DNA of 28,226 nt from Arenibacter sp965652575 (GTDB lineage Bacteria; Bacteroidota; Bacteroidia; Flavobacteriales; Flavobacteriaceae): contig CBFGWQ010000028.1 of the NCBI GenBank assembly GCA_965652575.1, forward strand, positions 1-28,226, given 5' to 3'. The first letter of the stretch is position 1, and every line of letters begins with the position of its first letter. A program made the position numbers and the translations under genes. Below the pieces are notes generated by a model that was not told the origin of the DNA, made no database searches, and worked only from the letters and a program-made list of their open reading frames with translations. Positions 24,232-28,226 of the stretch are shown here, in pieces.

Positions 24232-26142
24232 ATGAAACCCTTTTTTGAATGTCTTTTAGCCCTTGTAACAGTAATCAATTTAGGCAGTGTGCTCCACGCG
24301 CAAAACCAAAACCCGACCTTTTCCCATACCATAAAAGAGGAATTGAAACCATGGACGAACAAGCCATTTTACAATAATCCCGATAATTTTCAATTTGCCA
24401 TTGTCAGCGATAGAACAGGAGGGCATCGTGAAGGGGTATTTGGCAAGGGAATCGAAAAAATAAACCTGTTGTATCCGGAATTCGTAATTAGCGTGGGCGA
24501 CTTAATCGAAGGATATTCCAAGGACAATACCCTGATCAATGCACAATGGAAGGAATTTGACAGTATTCTAAAACCGCTCTCCACCCGTTTTTTCTATGTG
24601 GCGGGGAACCACGATTATTCCAACGAGGTAATGGCACAACAATGGAAGGAACGCTATGGCAAGGATTACTATCACTTTATTTACAAAGATGTACTCTTTC
24701 TTATTCTAAATAGTAACGATGGTGATGGGGTAATTATGGGCAAGGACCAAATTGCATTTTTAAAGGAAGCTATCGCCCAGAACAACAATGTACGCTGGAC
24801 AATGGTTTTTATGCACCATCCTATGTGGGCCTACGGGGATGCCAATGGGTTCGATGAAGTGGAAGCTGCCTTAAGCGACAGAAAATATACTGTTTTCGCT
24901 GGCCATACCCATCGCTATTTATTCGACGTAAGAAACGATCAAAATCATTATGTCCTGGCTACCACTGGCGGTGGAAGTAGGTTAAGAGGCCCTAAATTTG
25001 GAGAGTTCGATCATATCGGATGGGTGACCATGACGGACAATGGACCCAAACTCGTCAACCTTGCCCTTTCAGGAATTCTTGATCATAACGTAAGTACCAA
25101 GCAAACAAAGGAGCAGGCCGTTTCGCTCATCAATGCAACAGATTTTAAAACCTTGGTCATGGCCAATAAAACTGAAAGAAAAGCCATTCTATCGTTGGAA
25201 AATACCTCCAACAAACCCATTCACTTTAAGGGGCAATTGTACCATCATCACCAGGTAAAGCCCGATTCCTCACGTTTCCAACTTAGTCTACCGCCCATGA
25301 CTTCCTCTGAAATAGTTATAAAAACTACCCCTTTGGAGAATTCCGAAGCATCCACCTGGGATCCTTTGGAACTTGAATGGGAAATGGGCTACGACAACGA
25401 TTTTATGGAGCCGGAATTCAGTTTGAGCGGTATCGAAATAATTGAACTAACGCCGTCCCGCACCGGTATATCCATGACAGAACAGGATATTTTTATAAAG
25501 GAGCTACAAGTGGCTTTAACACATCCCTATAAAAAAGTTTCCGCAAAATTTACTTTGGACGGTAGCGGTATAAATGAAAATACTCCCGTATTCCCCGAGA
25601 GTCTGACCCTGGATAAAACCACCATGCTAAACGTGAAACTCACGGATTCCGAAGGTTTTGAAAGTGCCGTATTCCGGAAAACCTATAAAAAGGTAAAACC
25701 TGTAGAGGCGACAAAAAAACCAAGGAACGGTAAAAAAGGGCTACAATATACTTATTATGAAGGTAATTTTGATTCAATACCTGATTTCAACACCTTGAAG
25801 TCGTTAAAGAGCGGCTCGGTCACCATATTGGCCCCGGACGAAATTGGAGAAAGATTAGACCACTATGCCATTCAATATAAAGGCTTCATTAGCGTACCGG
25901 AAACGGGAATCTATACTTTTTATTTAAAGTCCGATGATGGTTCCAAACTTTATATGGATGGTGAACTTTTAATAGATAATGACGGCTCGCACGATACCTC
26001 AACAAAAACGGGTACGAAAGCACTCAAAAAGGGTATGCATCCCGTTCAGATCGATTATTTTGAAGACTTTTTAGGGGAGCATTTGCAATTGGACTTCTCC
26101 GGTCCTACAGTGGAAAAGTCACCTGCAGTATTTTGGCATTAA
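24232..26142 (+). CDS. Secreted metallophosphoesterase with chitobiase-C-like and PA14 domains
   Basis: This is a predicted exported phosphoesterase. After a signal peptide ending near VLHAQ come the calcineurin-like motifs: AIVSDRTGGHR (Asp60), VGDLIEG (Asp90), AGNHDY (Asn126, His127), MHHP (His195-196) and AGHTHR (His225, His227). The catalytic metal site thus looks complete. Residues about 300-400 are beta-rich. A segment around 420-490 (LTHPYKKVSAKFTLDGSGIN, then MLNVKLTDSEGFES) resembles the C-terminal beta domain of chitobiases. Residues about 503-628 form a PA14 domain (GFISVPETGIYTFYLKSDDGSKLYMDGELL), which often binds glycans. A glycan-attached phosphodiester or phosphomonoester is the likely substrate. 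It is convergent with the FAD gene and separated from the upstream operon by 332 nt. Confidence 0.82.
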   Translation: MKPFFECLLALVTVINLGSVLHAQNQNPTFSHTIKEELKPWTNKPFYNNPDNFQFAIVSDRTGGHREGVFGKGIEKINLLYPEFVISVGDLIEGYSKDNTLINAQWKEFDSILKPLSTRFFYVAGNHDYSNEVMAQQWKERYGKDYYHFIYKDVLFLILNSNDGDGVIMGKDQIAFLKEAIAQNNNVRWTMVFMHHPMWAYGDANGFDEVEAALSDRKYTVFAGHTHRYLFDVRNDQNHYVLATTGGGSRLRGPKFGEFDHIGWVTMTDNGPKLVNLALSGILDHNVSTKQTKEQAVSLINATDFKTLVMANKTERKAILSLENTSNKPIHFKGQLYHHHQVKPDSSRFQLSLPPMTSSEIVIKTTPLENSEASTWDPLELEWEMGYDNDFMEPEFSLSGIEIIELTPSRTGISMTEQDIFIKELQVALTHPYKKVSAKFTLDGSGINENTPVFPESLTLDKTTMLNVKLTDSEGFESAVFRKTYKKVKPVEATKKPRNGKKGLQYTYYEGNFDSIPDFNTLKSLKSGSVTILAPDEIGERLDHYAIQYKGFISVPETGIYTFYLKSDDGSKLYMDGELLIDNDGSHDTSTKTGTKALKKGMHPVQIDYFEDFLGEHLQLDFSGPTVEKSPAVFWH

Positions 26143-26216
26143 TTTTTACCCTAAAGTCCGGTAAAGTGAGGTAGATTAAAATAACGTACATTCTACATAA
26201 AAATAGGTGCAAAACG

Positions 26217-26240
26217 TTGATTTTTTTGTAAATCAAAAAA
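26217..26240. terminator. AT hairpin between convergent genes
   Basis: TTGATTT (26217-26223) and AAATCAA (26230-26236) form a 7-bp stem with a 6-nt loop between two genes transcribed toward each other. Flanking T and A runs could serve as U-runs in both directions. The stem is weak, so the call rests mostly on position. Confidence 0.35.
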
Positions 26241-26313
26241 TTGCTACTGTCCGCTCGTCAACAGCTCATTACCGCTACACGATTTTTGCGAGATAATAAA
26301 AACACTACCATTT

Positions 26314-28047
26314 CTATTCCATTTTTTCGTACGGCCAATGGGTATCTATGCCCTGAGTACGAATGAGACTTTGAAATTTCCGTACGGCAGCAGGATCTTT
26401 ATAAGCTTCCTGTGGGCTTCTCCCCAATTCCATTAAAAAAGGAACAAACATCCCTATGGCCTCCCCAATACTCCACTCCACGGGATGCAATCTATAACAT
26501 CCATTGGTAAGATGGGTAGTACCAATATTTTTGCTCACCGGAAATATATTTTCCATACGTTGTGGAATCAACGCTCCCAAGGGAACCTGAAACGGAAGGG
26601 AAGCAAAGTCGATATAATTGTCCCCTCCACTACTGGGATGCAGATCAATATGGTAATATCCTATCCCCACACTATCCCCAAAATTTGCAGCACGGGCCTC
26701 GGATTCCGGTATACCCAGAATACCTGCCCTTTGCGTTGCCCCCACATGATGTTCGGTGATACGAAATAACGGCATGATCCTTCTAGCCTCCCTTATATAC
26801 GGATATTTTGCCAGGCCATCATTGGTTCCCATTACGTCCGGTCTCAGTCTTATTCCCGGCCAGCCTTTTCCTCCATCGGCCCTGGGAGCTTCCGTTTGCA
26901 GCCAGTACAAGAAGGAAAGACTTAATTGCTTGGCCCTATTAATGTGATGTTCCAATTCACTGTTGCTTACATCTACAATATTCCCTAAAAAATAATCGTT
27001 TTGGGGGTAATTTACCAGGGTAATATCACCCTTAAGAAACCCCTTTTCAAAATTATCCTTGGCCAGTATTCTGCGATAGTTCCATAGGTTCAATATATTC
27101 CCCAAGCTATTGCCCCGTGGGTCGAAACCCAAATTCTTTGGCAATAGGGTACGCGGGTTGGAATAGTTGAGTTCAAGTAACTTTCCTGCCCATGGCATTT
27201 TCATTTCGGGCCTAAAGTCGCGCCAAAATCCGTACTCCTCCGGCCGGTCTATGGTCCAATCCCCATTGGGCCTGTAATCCATTGCAAAGCAGACGGTAAA
27301 TGCCTGATTATTGGCGGGGTCTGCAATTTCGGCCGCATGCAATTCCCCTGTGTCGGATTTGGCTTCCGCCCCGCAAACATATTCGGTACCTGTCATGGGC
27401 AATAAATCGCCCAATTCAGTGGCATCCGCAAAATATGGCGCCACTAGATTCCGTATCTCTCCATGGGGTTGTGTCCTGACCCTTACCGATTGCACCCTGT
27501 TGCCAAGGGTAGCAGCGTCCATGGCAACCGTTTCCTTTAAAAGGAGCAGTTTACCTGCACTGATATAGGGATCCAACATGGTTTCCAACACCCGCAACGA
27601 AACCTTTGGCTCATGACTGATTTCCGAAACGGAGGCATTACCGGGATTGAACCTTTCGTTCCCCAAAAGTTCCGGCTTCAAAGGATAGTTATTGCGATAA
27701 TATTCCCTGACTTTTTTTCGAAACTCCCTATATAGAGCGGTAGCACCAAAATCATTGATCCATTTATGCTCGTCAGGAGGTACTCCCTGTTGCGTTAATT
27801 GTCCGCCTATCCAATCTGTTTCCTCTGTCATTATAACCGTCAGGCCATTGCGAAGTGCCCCCAAGGCCGTGGCGCACCCGCCCGTTCCCCCGCCTATTAT
27901 TACCAGATCCGCTTTTAAGATCCTCCCTTCCATATGTATACGGTTTACTTTTTTAGCATCCGTTTTCCCATAGGATGCATATATTGGATCTAACACCACC
28001 AATCCGCCTCCTAAAGCCAAATTGCCCAAAAAATTTCTTCTTTGCAT
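26314..28047 (-). CDS. Exported FAD-dependent oxidoreductase (FAD_oxidored family)
   Basis: This is a predicted exported flavoprotein. The N-terminus MQRRNFLGNLALGGGLVVLD looks like a twin-arginine or Sec signal. The FAD-binding Rossmann motif is VIIGGGTGGCATALGA (49-64), followed by EETDWIGGQLTQQGVPP (75-91). This IGGQLTxQG pattern is usual for the FAD_oxidored proteins found beside carbohydrate enzymes. PYFADATELGDLLPMTGTEY and PFQVPLGALIP further mark the family, whose substrates are mostly unknown. At 577 residues it is complete. The ATG lies at the end of a leader module that also precedes the amidohydrolase gene. A broken copy of its 3' end sits on the far side of the metallophosphoesterase gene. 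Confidence 0.82.
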   Translation of the reverse strand: MQRRNFLGNLALGGGLVVLDPIYASYGKTDAKKVNRIHMEGRILKADLVIIGGGTGGCATALGALRNGLTVIMTEETDWIGGQLTQQGVPPDEHKWINDFGATALYREFRKKVREYYRNNYPLKPELLGNERFNPGNASVSEISHEPKVSLRVLETMLDPYISAGKLLLLKETVAMDAATLGNRVQSVRVRTQPHGEIRNLVAPYFADATELGDLLPMTGTEYVCGAEAKSDTGELHAAEIADPANNQAFTVCFAMDYRPNGDWTIDRPEEYGFWRDFRPEMKMPWAGKLLELNYSNPRTLLPKNLGFDPRGNSLGNILNLWNYRRILAKDNFEKGFLKGDITLVNYPQNDYFLGNIVDVSNSELEHHINRAKQLSLSFLYWLQTEAPRADGGKGWPGIRLRPDVMGTNDGLAKYPYIREARRIMPLFRITEHHVGATQRAGILGIPESEARAANFGDSVGIGYYHIDLHPSSGGDNYIDFASLPFQVPLGALIPQRMENIFPVSKNIGTTHLTNGCYRLHPVEWSIGEAIGMFVPFLMELGRSPQEAYKDPAAVRKFQSLIRTQGIDTHWPYEKME

Positions 28048-28138
28048 ATGTAGATATTTATTGTTTTTTAGCGGTCATATGTAATTCGCATATCTTCCTT
28101 TGGGTTTGCGACCAAATTTTGGTCATGCTCATTTCATA
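28045..28138 (-). repeat. Leader module copy B (shared with 4540-4688)
   Basis: This is the DNA at and upstream of the FAD-oxidoreductase ATG. It matches leader copy A in order and orientation, beginning exactly at the start codon in both. It also contains GACCAA-ATT-TTGGTC (28110-28124), a near-perfect palindrome that is degenerate in copy A. It lacks the hairpin block and second insertion seen in copy A, so it may be closer to the original form. Confidence 0.75.
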
Positions 28139-28185
28139 GTAACTAAATTACAAAAATGCCCGTATTACTATTTATTGGGAGGTTA

Positions 28186-28220
28186 ACAAAAAAGGAACAA
28201 TGGTTTCCCACTGTTCCTTT
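28186..28220 (-). terminator. Intrinsic terminator of an off-window gene
   Basis: Perfect 9-bp arms AAAGGAACA (28191-28199) and TGTTCCTTT (28212-28220) flank a loop that adds a 3-bp inner stem. On the leftward strand the stem runs into TTTTTT. This is the best intrinsic terminator in the window. It implies that another leftward gene ends just beyond the right edge. Confidence 0.75.
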
Positions 28221-28226
28221 AACAAC

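Noticed and set aside
1..28226. CRISPR arrays, tRNA/rRNA genes, insertion sequences, phage genes
   Set aside because: No spaced direct-repeat array, cloverleaf, transposase or integrase reading frame was seen in the sequence.

Overview
The window looks like marine Flavobacteriia (Bacteroidetes). It carries an adjacent SusC/SusD pair, several secreted or lipoprotein carbohydrate enzymes, AT-rich intergenic DNA, few Shine-Dalgarno sequences, and candidate TAnnTTTG-type promoter boxes. No rRNA, tRNA, CRISPR array, transposase or phage gene was seen, and there is no transcriptional regulator.

Layout. Nearly everything from 46 to 19910 reads leftward. In transcription order, a sugar-phosphate module comes first: an AgaS-like SIS protein, a PfkB kinase and a class II tagatose/fructose-bisphosphate aldolase. 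A candidate terminator follows, then a short cassette of an SDR-type epimerase, a DapA/NanA-family aldolase-lyase and an EamA exporter/importer, with another candidate terminator. After an 833-nt gene-free gap comes the polysaccharide-utilization part: SusC, SusD, a PIG-L deacetylase lipoprotein, a GH20-type hexosaminidase, an amidohydrolase-2 lipoprotein, a jelly-roll lyase-like protein and a GH36-type alpha-galactosidase. Rightward from 20197 run an Nramp-fold transporter, an exported Gfo/Idh/MocA oxidoreductase and a PLP-dependent D-cysteine-desulfhydrase-family enzyme. Next comes a decayed gene fragment and a secreted metallophosphoesterase with a PA14 domain. A leftward exported FAD oxidoreductase (26314-28047) closes the window, and a strong terminator at the right edge belongs to another leftward gene outside it.

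How the genes fit together (inference). SusCD would import oligosaccharides released by the GH20, GH36 and lyase-like enzymes. AgaS, PfkB and the KbaY-like aldolase match the lower half of N-acetylgalactosamine/galactosamine catabolism. The usual cytosolic amino-sugar-6-phosphate deacetylase is absent; instead there is a predicted cell-envelope PIG-L deacetylase, suggesting deacetylation before uptake. A second, oxidative amino-sugar route is also conceivable from the exported oxidoreductases, the lactonase-like amidohydrolase, the PLP lyase and the DapA-family aldolase. The target glycan is therefore probably rich in galactose/GalNAc-type sugars, but the exact substrate cannot be read from sequence.

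Most notable oddities: an Nramp-fold protein lacking both metal-binding motifs; an SDR enzyme with Cys in place of the catalytic Lys; a leader module shared by the amidohydrolase and FAD-oxidoreductase genes 23.5 kb apart; and a pseudogene fragment of the FAD-oxidoreductase 3' end, so that direct repeats flank the metallophosphoesterase gene.
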